From Cyclobacteriaceae bacterium (lineage in GTDB: Bacteria; Bacteroidota; Bacteroidia; Cytophagales; Cyclobacteriaceae): a DNA stretch of 64,000 bases. Position numbers and translations under genes: made by a program. The stretch is from NCBI GenBank assembly GCA_028285445.1, contig JANQPQ010000016.1:62001-126000 (forward strand), read 5' to 3'. Below, piece by piece: positions 1 to 10,715 of this stretch; position 1 is the stretch's first letter; each line of letters begins with the position of its first letter. The notes under the pieces are model-generated. The model was not told the origin of the DNA. It ran no database searches and saw nothing but the letters and a program-made list of their open reading frames with translations.

Positions 1-999
1 GCTGCGGCATACTTTTCCCTGGGGGCAGAAAGAAGAATAACCCTAAAAGGTACCGATCGCATGCACCAACGGCCTATTGGAATCCTAGTGGATGTGTTGA
101 ATAGCCTGGGTGCAGATGTCCAGTATTTAGGAGAGTCAGGGTTCCCCCCACTGGCCATCGAGAAGCTCACACGGCAAAAGCTTACCAAGGTTAGCATTGA
201 CGCGAATATTAGCAGTCAATACATTTCAGCTTTGTTAATGATCGCGCCACTGTTACCTGAAGGGTTGCATTTGAAGCTTCAGAGGGAAGTTGCAAGCAGG
301 CCCTACATCGATCTGACTTTAGGTATAATGTCTGAATTTGGCATTGACTATAGGCTCGATGGTGCTGAGATACAAATTTTGCCGCAGCTTTACCAGCCAA
401 TTGAATTTCGCATCGATGGGGACTGGTCCGGAGCCAGTTATTGGTATGCGATTGCGGCTATCGCCGATGTAGCCGAAATTAGTCTAACCGGATTGAAAGA
501 AAAGCCACTGCAAGGCGACGCGGTGCTGGTATCTATAATGGAAGAATTGGGGGTAACTACCAAATGGAAAGATGGAGCCTACAAGCTTAGTAAGGGGAAG
601 CACAACACACAATTCACTTTTAACTTTCAGGATTATCCAGATCTGGCGCCGACAATTGCCGTAGTTTGTGCTGCTAAGGGTATTCCTGCCACCTTAGCCG
701 GCCTTCATAGTTTGCACATCAAGGAAACCGATAGGGTTGAAGCTCTTCAAACCGAACTTTCCAAACTCGGCGTTAAGACAAGCTACGGCCTCGGTACATT
801 GAAAATCGAAAGCGCTGTTCAAAACACTCAGGTAGAACCTATCACAACTTATAGGGACCACCGCATGGCTATGGCATTTACACCATTGGCTTGCTTGTTT
901 GACATTTCGATCCAAGACCCTATGGTGGTTGGTAAGTCTTACCCAACATTTTGGGATGATCTAAAACTTGCTGGCTTTACTCCGAATTTTCAGCGTTAA
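1..999 (+). CDS. aroA: 3-phosphoshikimate 1-carboxyvinyltransferase (EPSP synthase), 5' end outside window
   Basis: Sixth step of the shikimate pathway: transfers enolpyruvyl from PEP to shikimate-3-phosphate. The frame is open from base 1, so the gene starts upstream of the window. The first ATG inside it (base 61) is internal, because the 20 codons before it already read as EPSP synthase (LKGTDRMHQRP). About 332 residues are present, roughly the last three quarters. Visible family motifs are DYPDLAPT, HIKETDRVEAL and the late RDHRMAMAF, which in the family contribute catalytic and PEP-binding residues. The last 23 bases overlap the 3' end of the convergent gene at 977-1768. Confidence 0.95.
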   Translation, partial: AAAYFSLGAERRITLKGTDRMHQRPIGILVDVLNSLGADVQYLGESGFPPLAIEKLTRQKLTKVSIDANISSQYISALLMIAPLLPEGLHLKLQREVASRPYIDLTLGIMSEFGIDYRLDGAEIQILPQLYQPIEFRIDGDWSGASYWYAIAAIADVAEISLTGLKEKPLQGDAVLVSIMEELGVTTKWKDGAYKLSKGKHNTQFTFNFQDYPDLAPTIAVVCAAKGIPATLAGLHSLHIKETDRVEALQTELSKLGVKTSYGLGTLKIESAVQNTQVEPITTYRDHRMAMAFTPLACLFDISIQDPMVVGKSYPTFWDDLKLAGFTPNFQR

Positions 1000-1768
1000 T
1001 CTCTGTGATGAGTTCGCGGAAATATTTCGGGGCTTGTCTCAGCCGGCTTCCGTACCAGGAGAAAAATTCACCATCAACTAACTTTATTTTGCTTTTCGCG
1101 AAATGTGTTTTGTAAGTGCTAATGTGTTTCTCTCGAAATGGGAAAGGTTCAGATGATAAAAAGATGTAATCGGGCGAACTTTCCAATTCAGGATCGATTT
1201 CAGGATAGCGCGTGATTTGACTAAACACGTTGTGAAAACCCAACCTCCTCAATAGATGATCAATAAAGGTTTGCCCTCCAGCTGCCATAGTGGGCTTGTT
1301 CCAAATAAGATAAGCGACGGTAGTGGGATTGTCGAGGGTAGTAACTTGTTCAAAGCCCAATTCTATTTCGCCTACCAATCTTTTCGCCTGCTCCGTCTTT
1401 TGAGTAATCTTTCCAACTTCCAGGATCATATTAAAAGCGTCTTCCAGCGTAAATATGTCACTTACCCAAACAGGGTATTTAGAACGGAGTTGTTCAATAC
1501 CCTCTTTGTAGTTTTCCTCTTTGTTGGCAATGATTAAGTCTGGCCTTAAAGATTGAATTTTCTCAAAATTGAACTTCTTGGTTCCTCCTATTTTCTCAGT
1601 GTTCTTTACTTCACCTTCTGGATGGACACAAAACTTAGTGATACCGACAACTTTATGTCCCAGGCCAAGATCAAATAGCAGCTCAGTTTGAGAGGGTACT
1701 AATGAAATAATGCGATTGACTTCCTCGGGTATCGAAACTACTGCACCCATCTGGTCTACAACCTGCAT
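977..1768 (-). CDS. Cobalamin-binding-type (BtuF/TroA-like) helical-backbone receptor protein
   Basis: 263 residues with the fold signature of periplasmic metal or cobalamin receptors: an N-terminal half with RIISLVPSQTELLFDLG and GGTKKFNFEKIQSLRPDLI, and a C-terminal half with WNKPTMAAGGQTFID and a C-terminal HFAKSKIKLVDGEFFSWYG. Relatives bind vitamin B12 or iron chelates and feed an ABC importer. No signal peptide or lipobox is visible from this ATG, and no permease or ATPase lies nearby, so the location and ligand are unclear. It is the last gene of a leftward run after the M42 peptidase (13-base gap), and its 3' end overlaps aroA tail to tail. Confidence 0.8.
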   Translation of the reverse strand: MQVVDQMGAVVSIPEEVNRIISLVPSQTELLFDLGLGHKVVGITKFCVHPEGEVKNTEKIGGTKKFNFEKIQSLRPDLIIANKEENYKEGIEQLRSKYPVWVSDIFTLEDAFNMILEVGKITQKTEQAKRLVGEIELGFEQVTTLDNPTTVAYLIWNKPTMAAGGQTFIDHLLRRLGFHNVFSQITRYPEIDPELESSPDYIFLSSEPFPFREKHISTYKTHFAKSKIKLVDGEFFSWYGSRLRQAPKYFRELITEINAENSE

Positions 1769-1781
1769 CAGCTAGAATCGG

Positions 1782-2852
1782 TTACTTAATATACCGGAAG
1801 TCGTGTCCTGATTTAAGCTGTACGACGAACTCATAAATGAGCTTGATTACATTTTCAATATCATCGTTGTGGGCAGTTTCTACAGTAGTATGCATGTATT
1901 TTAGCGGCAGAGAAATTAATGCTGAAGCTACCCCATCGTTGGAATAGGCGAATGCGTCGGTGTCGGTGCCCGTTGATCTCGATATGGCCTGGCGTTGAAA
2001 GGGAATCTTCTTTTTTTCAGCCACATTGATGATCATATTAAGCACATTGTTATGAACCGCAGGACCGTAGGTGAGCACCGGCCCCTTACCTACCTTCTGG
2101 TCACCACTTTTTATTTTATCGTATAACGGAGAGTTTGTATCATGGCAAACATCTGTGACAATGGCCACATCAGGTGCAATTCTTTCAGCTATCATTTGTG
2201 CACCTCGTAACCCTATTTCCTCCTGTACTGCATTTACTACATACAGACCAAAAGGAAGTTTTTTCTTGTTGTCTTTAATTCTTCTGGCTACCTCGGCAAT
2301 CATAAAACCTCCTATTCGATTGTCAAGGGCCCGCCCCACCTGGAACTTCTTATTCAGCGTCATCAGTTCATCCTCAAATGTTATCACGTTGCCCACATGA
2401 ATGCCCATTTTTTCAACCTCTTCTTTAGACTCTGCGCCAACGTCGATAAAGATATTGTCCAATGCAGGTACTTTTTCCTTTACCCCATGGCGTACGTGTA
2501 TTGCAGGCCAGCCAAATACTCCTTTAACAATGCCTTTGCTTGTATGAATATTAACCCTCTTTGATGGTGCTATCTGGTGGTCAGATCCCCCGTTTCGAAC
2601 TACGTATATGTATCCATCCTTATTTATATAGTTAACGAACCAAGAAATCTCATCAGCATGAGCCTCAATTACAACCTTATATTTTGCCTTGGGGTTGATG
2701 ACGGCGACTGCTGTGCCATAGGTGTCCGTAAAGTACGAATCGGTGAATGGCTTGATATAATCCAGCCAAATTTTTTGACCAGATGATTCAAAACCAGTTG
2801 GACTGGCATTATTAAGGTATGTTTCCAGGAACTTCTGACTTTTCTTATCCAT
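1782..2852 (-). CDS. M42 family metallo-aminopeptidase
   Basis: 356 residues, normal for the M42 family (glutamyl aminopeptidase / PepA-like / TET peptidases), which trim N-terminal residues from peptides in the cytosol using two metal ions. The expected ligands are visible: EAHADE (His65, Asp67), RALDNRIGG (Asp177), the catalytic Glu pair in AVQEEIGLRG (211-212), an Asp in VTDVCHD (234) and a late His in YMHTTVETAH (321). There is no signal peptide. The start ATG lies 6 bases after the SDR gene's stop, which suggests co-transcription with it. The exact substrate preference cannot be read from the sequence. Confidence 0.92.
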   Translation of the reverse strand: MDKKSQKFLETYLNNASPTGFESSGQKIWLDYIKPFTDSYFTDTYGTAVAVINPKAKYKVVIEAHADEISWFVNYINKDGYIYVVRNGGSDHQIAPSKRVNIHTSKGIVKGVFGWPAIHVRHGVKEKVPALDNIFIDVGAESKEEVEKMGIHVGNVITFEDELMTLNKKFQVGRALDNRIGGFMIAEVARRIKDNKKKLPFGLYVVNAVQEEIGLRGAQMIAERIAPDVAIVTDVCHDTNSPLYDKIKSGDQKVGKGPVLTYGPAVHNNVLNMIINVAEKKKIPFQRQAISRSTGTDTDAFAYSNDGVASALISLPLKYMHTTVETAHNDDIENVIKLIYEFVVQLKSGHDFRYIK

Positions 2853-2858
2853 AATTTT

Positions 2859-3566
2859 TTAGACTGATCTGGTTATGCCACCATCTACTACAATATTCTG
2901 GCCTGTAATATATCCTGCATCTTCTGAAAGTAGAAAAGACGCTGTTTTTGCTATTTCATCAACTGATGCAGCACGCCCCATTGGAATCTGATTTCTAATC
3001 TCCTCAGTAATCTCGTAGCTATCAGTATATCCGGGCAAAATGCTATTCATACGAATGTTTTCAGCCGCATATCGGTTCGAGAACAATTTGGTAAAACTAC
3101 CCAATCCTGCCCTAAGTACGGATGAAATCGGGAAGTCGAGGCTTGGCTCAAATGCTGCATACGTTGATATGTTAACTATGCTTCCGCCTCCTTGTTTCTG
3201 CATTACGGGCACTACAAGTTTTGACATACGAATTGCATTCAAAACGACTAGCTCTAATCCTTCATGCCACTGTGCGTCTGTTAATTCTGAAAGATCGCCC
3301 TTAGCCGGGTGTCCGGTATTGTTGACCACAGCGTCAATTCTGCCAAACTTTTCCATAGTCGCACTGACCAAGCTCTCCAGGTCGGATGGGTTTGCTACGG
3401 AACCAGTAATTCCGATCCCTCCCATCCCACTGGCCAGCTCATGGATGTTCGATGATCTGGCCAACAAACTTACTTCATAACCTTTGCTGGCAAGCTCTTT
3501 GGCACAAGCAGCGCCCATGCCTTTACTGGCCGCAGTTATAATAGCTACCTTTTTGATATCCGTCAT
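2859..3566 (-). CDS. SDR-family oxidoreductase with altered active site
   Basis: 235 residues with the Rossmann features of short-chain dehydrogenases: the nucleotide loop TAASKGMGAA (11-20), VNNTG (81-85) and the C-terminal GQNIVVDGG. The catalytic part is not canonical. Where YxxxK is expected (about 13 residues after NIST), the sequence reads S148-S-V-L-R152 within FPISSVLRAGL, so Tyr is replaced by Ser and Lys by Arg. It is therefore either an unusual reductase or a binding protein. It sits between the acyl-CoA carboxylase beta gene (3-base gap) and the M42 peptidase (6-base gap), so it is probably in one operon with them. No substrate can be named. Confidence 0.85.
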   Translation of the reverse strand: MTDIKKVAIITAASKGMGAACAKELASKGYEVSLLARSSNIHELASGMGGIGITGSVANPSDLESLVSATMEKFGRIDAVVNNTGHPAKGDLSELTDAQWHEGLELVVLNAIRMSKLVVPVMQKQGGGSIVNISTYAAFEPSLDFPISSVLRAGLGSFTKLFSNRYAAENIRMNSILPGYTDSYEITEEIRNQIPMGRAASVDEIAKTASFLLSEDAGYITGQNIVVDGGITRSV

Positions 3567-3569
3567 TGC

Positions 3570-5150
3570 CTACAGGGGAATATTACCGTGTTTCTTACGC
3601 GGGATTTTATCAACCTTATTTTGCAGCATCTCATAGGTCATCAGCAGCTTTTCACGGGTATCCCGAGGATAAATTACCTCATCGATAAAACCTCTTTCTG
3701 CTGCTATGTAGGGGTTAGCAAACTTCTCGGTAAACTCCGCTACTTTCTCGTCCAGCGCCTTTTCAGGATCTGATGCTTCCGAGATTTCCTTCTTGAATAT
3801 TATCTCAGAAGCTCCTTTCGGGCCCATTACCGCGATTTCGGCGGTAGGCCATGCGAAGTTGAAATCTGCGCCAATATGCTTTGAGTTCATAACGTCATAA
3901 GCACCCCCGTATGCCTTTCGGGTAATAACTGTAACCCTTGGTACGGTCGCTTCACTAAATGCGTATAGAAGCTTGGCACCACTTGAAATGATACCATTCC
4001 ATTCCTGATCAGTTCCTGGCAAAAATCCTGGTACGTCTACAAGCACTAACAACGGGATATTAAAGCAATCGCAAAATCGCACAAACCTTGCCCCTTTCTC
4101 GCTGCAATTTATATCTAGCACTCCTGCTAATGATGCCGGCTGATTTCCAACAACGCCGATACTTCGGCCACCGAGCCTGGCAAAGCCCACAACAATATTT
4201 TCAGCATAGTTTTTATGTACTTCAAAAAAGGAACTACTATCACAGATACTTTCTATTACCTCCTTCATATCATAGGGCTGATTGGGGTTAGCCGGCACAA
4301 TGGAATCTAACTCAGGACGGGCATCTGAAGTGGGATTGTGATCTACCTGGGGAGGCTGATCTTCGCAATTCTGCGGAATGAAACTTAGGAGAGTTTTGAT
4401 ATCCTCGATACACTGTACCTCGGAAGAACAAGAAAAGTGGGTAATTCCACTTTTGGAGCTGTGTGTAGATGCCCCTCCTAGTTCTTCAGCAGTAACAGTT
4501 TCTTGTGTAACAGTTTTTACAACGTTTGGCCCGGTAACAAACATGTGGGAAGTATTTTCCACCATCAGTATAAAATCAGTGATAGCTGGAGAATAGACCG
4601 CTCCACCCGCACAAGGGCCCATTACTGCGGAGATTTGTGGTATCACCCCTGAGGCCAGCGTATTGCGGTAAAATATGTCTGCATAACCCCCCAGGGAAAC
4701 CACGCCCTCCTGAATTCTCGCACCACCCGAATCGTTTAGACCGATTATGGGTGCTCCATTTTTCATCGCGAGGTCCATTATCTTCACAATTTTCTCAGCG
4801 TGAGTTTCCGAAAGAGATCCACCAAAAACTGTGAAATCCTGAGAGAAAACATATACCAGGCGGCCGTTAACCTTGCCGTAGCCAGTGACAACTCCGTCTC
4901 CAAGGAATTTCTTTTTGTCAAGACCAAAATCGGATGAGCGATGCTGAACAAATCTGCCAATTTCGTGGAATGTATTGTCATCCAGGAGTAGATCAAGGCG
5001 TTCCCTTGCGGTTAATTTGCCCTTTGCATGTTGCTTTTCAATCCGATCCTGACCACCACCTTCTAGCGATTGTAACTCCTTGCTCCTGAGCACATCCATT
5101 TTAGTTTGATGCTGATCGGCTCCTGTAGAATTCTCACTATTATCACTCAT
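3570..5150 (-). CDS. Acyl-CoA carboxylase beta chain (propionyl-CoA carboxylase type)
   Basis: 526 residues, the usual length of the carboxyltransferase subunit that moves CO2 from carboxybiotin to an acyl-CoA. The N-terminal half has [14 protein letters not shown] and [13 protein letters not shown]. The C-terminal half has [15 protein letters not shown] and [12 protein letters not shown]. These are the paired glycine-rich oxyanion-hole motifs of the family. The N-terminus ([13 protein letters not shown]) is also typical. The acceptor could be propionyl-, methylmalonyl- or another acyl-CoA. A biotin carrier gene that could serve it lies at 45110-45592, but no biotin carboxylase is present. 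It is the first gene of its leftward run; a possible promoter is at 5219-5226. Confidence 0.92.
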   Translation of the reverse strand: MSDNSENSTGADQHQTKMDVLRSKELQSLEGGGQDRIEKQHAKGKLTARERLDLLLDDNTFHEIGRFVQHRSSDFGLDKKKFLGDGVVTGYGKVNGRLVYVFSQDFTVFGGSLSETHAEKIVKIMDLAMKNGAPIIGLNDSGGARIQEGVVSLGGYADIFYRNTLASGVIPQISAVMGPCAGGAVYSPAITDFILMVENTSHMFVTGPNVVKTVTQETVTAEELGGASTHSSKSGITHFSCSSEVQCIEDIKTLLSFIPQNCEDQPPQVDHNPTSDARPELDSIVPANPNQPYDMKEVIESICDSSSFFEVHKNYAENIVVGFARLGGRSIGVVGNQPASLAGVLDINCSEKGARFVRFCDCFNIPLLVLVDVPGFLPGTDQEWNGIISSGAKLLYAFSEATVPRVTVITRKAYGGAYDVMNSKHIGADFNFAWPTAEIAVMGPKGASEIIFKKEISEASDPEKALDEKVAEFTEKFANPYIAAERGFIDEVIYPRDTREKLLMTYEMLQNKVDKIPRKKHGNIPL

Positions 5151-5188
5151 ATAATCTAGTCTTTAAGTAGTCTGGTAGTCATAAGAAA

Positions 5189-5208
5189 ATGGCCTAGTCT
5201 GTGGCCAT
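5189..5208. promoter_or_regulatory. Short inverted repeat in the pccB-type leader
   Basis: ATGGCC and GGCCAT form a 6-bp stem around an 8-base loop, between the putative promoter and the start codon of the carboxylase beta gene. No role is known. It may be a leader hairpin. Confidence 0.35.
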
Positions 5209-5218
5209 CTTAGCTTTC

Positions 5219-5226
5219 CAAATATA
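5219..5226 (-). promoter_or_regulatory. Putative Bacteroidota -7 element for the carboxylase beta operon
   Basis: The plus strand reads CAAATATA, which is TATATTTG on the transcribed strand and fits TAnnTTTG. It lies about 70 bases before the start codon at 5150. No clear TTTG is seen 19-20 bases further upstream, so the call is tentative. Confidence 0.35.
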
Positions 5227-5344
5227 AGACAAAAGCCATAGTGGGGATGTCTTTGGACGACGTTAATCTTCCTTTGATATTCTGGCAATATTGATCGACT
5301 ACCTCGGCTATACTTTATCGATTATAGCTATCTTCGCACTGCTC

Positions 5345-6286
5345 ATGAATAACCAAAAGCTGGCCGTAGTTGATTTAGGAACGAATACCTTCCATTTGGT
5401 TATCGCAAATAATGCCAATGCTCGTTTTGAAATTGAGCATAGGGAAAAATTTGCTGTAAGGCTTGGGGCTGGCGGCATCAACAGTTCCTACATTGGACAT
5501 GATGCCCGACAGCGGGCCAAAACAACCCTCCATACTATTGAGGAGAAACTAAACGAATATCACATCTCCAATCCTCATATTTTCGCAACCAGTGCAATCC
5601 GCACTGCCACCAATCGGGAAGAAGTACTTCTGATGGTAGAAGACATCCTTGGGTCTAAAGTGAGAATCTTGTCAGGTGAGGAAGAAGCCCGATTTATATA
5701 CGAAGGAGTAAAAACGGCCCTGGATCTGGGTGAAGAAAACTCCCTGATTATGGACATTGGCGGAGGAAGCGTAGAGTTCGTCATTGGCAACAACAAAGAG
5801 ATATCCTGGCTAAGAAGTTTTGAAATTGGAGCCCAAAGGTTGTTGGATTTATTTCATAAAAACGATCCAATACTCAAGGAAGAAATAGCCAGCATTAACA
5901 AATATCTGGAAGAGCAGTTAAGCGAATTGAAAGAGGCTCTCAACCACTATCTACCCAGAGACCTGGTGGGGTCATCAGGCACCTTCGACACTTTGAGCGA
6001 AATATACCAGATACATAGCGATCTTATTCAAGATGGCCCGGAACTTCCAATTACCCTGCTGGCATTTGAAGAAATCCACCGAGACCTGCTTGCAAAAGAT
6101 CGCAATCAGCGGCTGGCCACACCGGGCATGATCGAAATGAGAGTTGACATGATAGTGGTAGCATCTATTCTTATTCATCACATAGTCAGTAACTTTGCCT
6201 TTGGGAGGATGAGAGTTTCATCTTATGCTTTGAAAGAGGGATTGGTCTCAAGTTTATTCAATGGTAATAATGATCTCCTACAATAG
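5345..6286 (+). CDS. Exopolyphosphatase / pppGpp phosphatase family protein
   Basis: 313 residues of the Ppx/GppA family (ASKHA fold), which hydrolyse polyphosphate or pppGpp. The phosphate-binding loops are clear: VVDLGTNTFHLV at the N-terminus, TSAIRTATN, LSGEEEARFIYEG and LIMDIGGGSVEFV. The length fits the short two-domain form. The frame is open from a TTG at 5291, but the ATG at 5345 is preferred because MNNQKLAVVDLG puts the first motif at the usual distance. The 3' end overlaps the next gene by 26 bases, so translation of the two is probably coupled. Confidence 0.9.
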   Translation: MNNQKLAVVDLGTNTFHLVIANNANARFEIEHREKFAVRLGAGGINSSYIGHDARQRAKTTLHTIEEKLNEYHISNPHIFATSAIRTATNREEVLLMVEDILGSKVRILSGEEEARFIYEGVKTALDLGEENSLIMDIGGGSVEFVIGNNKEISWLRSFEIGAQRLLDLFHKNDPILKEEIASINKYLEEQLSELKEALNHYLPRDLVGSSGTFDTLSEIYQIHSDLIQDGPELPITLLAFEEIHRDLLAKDRNQRLATPGMIEMRVDMIVVASILIHHIVSNFAFGRMRVSSYALKEGLVSSLFNGNNDLLQ

Positions 6287-7337
6287 ACTCAAGGATTTTA
6301 CAATTCAAGTATTTAGTAACATGGGCGCCTCTGATGGCGACGCTCGGTTAGCAGCCGATGCACTGCTCGCAGCAGACCTGCGCGGGGTGGACTCTCACGG
6401 GGTAGCCCGTCTTACAGGTTATGTAAGACTCTGGGATGCTGGCAGAATTAAGTTCGACACTAAGGCGACCATTGAGCACCAAACTCCAAGCACAGCCCTT
6501 GTCAATGGGCATGAAGGGATAGGTCTGGTAGTTGCGCCTAACGCCATGCAAATCGCTATTCAAAAGGCCAGAGAGGTTGGTACTGGCTGGGTTTCTGTAA
6601 AGAATTCAAATCACTTTGGGATTGCCGGCTATCATGCCATGCTAGCCCTAGAGCATGATATGATAGGCATCGCCATGACCAATGCCAGCCCCTTAGTTGC
6701 ACCCACCTTTTCAAGTGAAAGGTTATTGGGAACGAATCCAATTGGCATCGCAATTCCGGCTGGAGGCCAGGAAGCTTTTGTCGGAGATTTTGCCACTACC
6801 ACTGCAGCTAATGGTAAAATTGAAGTTCTACAAAGAAAAGGTGAGCAAGTACCTGAGGGTTGGGTGCAAGCACATTCAGGGGAGCCCTCTACAGATGCCG
6901 ATGAACTAAAAAAGGGTGGCGCATTGCTCCCTTTAGGTGGTACTCCTGATGGTGCCAGTCACAAGGGATATATACTCGGATCAATGGTAGATATTTTCTC
7001 AGCTGTGCTATCAGGCGCGAACTACGGGCCTTGGGTGCCACCATTTGTGAGCTTTTTGCCTTTACCTGAAAATCCTGTTGGGGAAGGAATAGGCCACTTT
7101 CTCGGCGCAATGCGGGTAGATGCATTTCGACCTGCTGATGAGTTCAAGGAGCATATGGATACCTGGATTAGTAGATTTAGAAATTCAGAAACAGTAGGTG
7201 ATGCCGAACGTGTTGTAATACCAGGTGACTACGAAAGGGAGGCAACCGAGGAGAGGTTGAGAGATGGTATTCCTGTTGCCGAGGCTGTAATATCCGATCT
7301 CAAGGAGCTTGCTAGCCGCTTCGAATTGGATTTCTAG
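6261..7337 (+). CDS. Malate/L-lactate dehydrogenase family (Ldh2/YlbC-type) oxidoreductase
   Basis: 358 residues, full length for the NAD(P)-dependent family that includes malate, ureidoglycolate and 2,3-diketo-L-gulonate dehydrogenases, which is unrelated to classical LDH. Family motifs are ADLRGVDSHGVARL, KNSNHFGIAGYHAM, MTNASPLVAPT, LLGTNPIGIAIP, and GASHKGYILGSMVDI late in the chain. The start may be ATG 6261 or ATG 6270 (MISYNRLKDF); the second gives a shorter overlap with the upstream phosphatase gene. It ends in a CTAG shared with the convergent gene at 7334. The substrate cannot be told from the sequence. Confidence 0.9.
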   Translation: MVIMISYNRLKDFTIQVFSNMGASDGDARLAADALLAADLRGVDSHGVARLTGYVRLWDAGRIKFDTKATIEHQTPSTALVNGHEGIGLVVAPNAMQIAIQKAREVGTGWVSVKNSNHFGIAGYHAMLALEHDMIGIAMTNASPLVAPTFSSERLLGTNPIGIAIPAGGQEAFVGDFATTTAANGKIEVLQRKGEQVPEGWVQAHSGEPSTDADELKKGGALLPLGGTPDGASHKGYILGSMVDIFSAVLSGANYGPWVPPFVSFLPLPENPVGEGIGHFLGAMRVDAFRPADEFKEHMDTWISRFRNSETVGDAERVVIPGDYEREATEERLRDGIPVAEAVISDLKELASRFELDF

Positions 7338-7873
7338 AAGGGAGAGAAAGTAATTCCCGCTCTAATGCTGAAAGGCTCACGACTAAGGCTTCTGAAATTA
7401 TCATGAGCCAGATCGTATAAAGCAATTATCATAAACCCTGCTCTGTCGCTGAATGGCTGATACATTCCACCCCCTGCGAAAAACGCCGGTACACTTTCTT
7501 TTGCATCATTAGCATCCAGGGGATTAGGGTCAAAGGACGTTACCTCGTATTGAGAGAAAAGGAAAAACTGCTGAGTGATATTGTAACGAGCAAAGACATT
7601 ACCTCCGAGCAAATTGGATGTTACGCCGAAAAACTTCCGGTGTAAATATGTTACACCAAATCCAGCGGAGAAACGATTGGTGATCATGTAACCAATGGTG
7701 GGGCTGGCGCCAATCACTGTTACGTCACTGCCAAACTGTAAACTCATGCCACCCCCAAAGTAGATTCTCTCCAGAGGGCTAACCTGATCTCCTTGCTCGA
7801 ACTCTCTCTGACCAAAGGTGATAGTTATTGTTGCCAGGAATAGTATTCCTGAAAGAAAGATTGTTTTTTTCAT
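7334..7873 (-). CDS. Small outer-membrane beta-barrel-like protein
   Basis: 179 residues starting with a clear signal peptide (KKTIFLSGILFLATITIT, cleavage after FG). The rest alternates polar and hydrophobic residues with Gly and aromatic positions (GGGMSLQFGSD, IGYMITNRFSAGFGVTYL, FARYNITQQFFLFSQYEV) and ends in FSIRAGITFSPF, an aromatic-terminated last strand typical of outer-membrane barrels. It is probably an 8-strand barrel of unknown function. It lies 6 bases after the ftsB-like gene and ends tail to tail with the Ldh2-type gene, sharing CTAG. Confidence 0.8.
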   Translation of the reverse strand: MKKTIFLSGILFLATITITFGQREFEQGDQVSPLERIYFGGGMSLQFGSDVTVIGASPTIGYMITNRFSAGFGVTYLHRKFFGVTSNLLGGNVFARYNITQQFFLFSQYEVTSFDPNPLDANDAKESVPAFFAGGGMYQPFSDRAGFMIIALYDLAHDNFRSLSREPFSIRAGITFSPF

Positions 7874-7879
7874 CTGGGC

Positions 7880-8173
7880 TTACTCCTCTTCGACTACTAT
7901 AAACAGGTCCTCAGAAGGCTTTTTCATGAGGTATTTTTCCCGGGCAAACTTCTCGAGCAACTCAGGATTACTCAGTAGCTCCTCACGGTCTTTCTTAACC
8001 TCAGCGATTTTCTGAAGATAGAATTCTCTATCATTCTCTAGCGCTGCTACCTTCTTACTCAATTTGTATTGCGTATAGAGATCGTTGGTATCGATGAACA
8101 ACATCCATACCAAAAAGAAAACTCCAACGATGAAATAAAAGTTCTTGGTGATTTTGGGGATTTTTATCCTCAT
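7880..8173 (-). CDS. FtsB/DivIC-like septum formation initiator
   Basis: 97 residues: a short basic N-terminus, one membrane helix (about residues 12-28, FYFIVGVFFLVWMLFI), then a coiled coil (about 32-66, rich in K/E with leucine spacing) and the family tail ELLEKFAREKYLMKKPSED. FtsB/DivIC proteins bridge the divisome across the inner membrane, together with FtsL and FtsQ/DivIB. In Bacteroidota this gene is often next to eno, as here (71-base gap downstream of eno). Confidence 0.9.
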   Translation of the reverse strand: MRIKIPKITKNFYFIVGVFFLVWMLFIDTNDLYTQYKLSKKVAALENDREFYLQKIAEVKKDREELLSNPELLEKFAREKYLMKKPSEDLFIVVEEE

Positions 8174-8244
8174 CAGAATAACTAAGTTTAGTAAAAGTAA
8201 TTATTCTTCTGCAAAATATAAAGAAAGTACAATTACTAATGCCT

Positions 8245-10631
<2,387 letters not shown>

Positions 10632-10650
10632 TTGAGGATTTTGGTTTGAC

Positions 10651-10689
10651 AAAAATAAAAAAGGGATTAGATAATCTCTAATCCCTTTT
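10651..10689 (-). terminator. Rho-independent terminator after rplQ
   Basis: A perfect 13-bp stem (10659-10671 pairing with 10677-10689, 5-base loop), followed on the minus strand by a T-rich run (10651-10660). It lies 27 bases past the rplQ stop and ends the long ribosomal protein operon. carA starts just beyond it and needs its own promoter or read-through. Confidence 0.9.
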
Positions 10690-10715
10690 GATATTTACTA
10701 GTTCTTTTGTTCAAC

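Noticed and set aside
5291..5344. TTG-started N-terminal extension of the Ppx/GppA-like gene with a hydrophobic stretch
   Set aside because: The family's first phosphate-binding motif starts at the ATG at 5345 at the right distance, and the extension reads as non-coding intergenic sequence.
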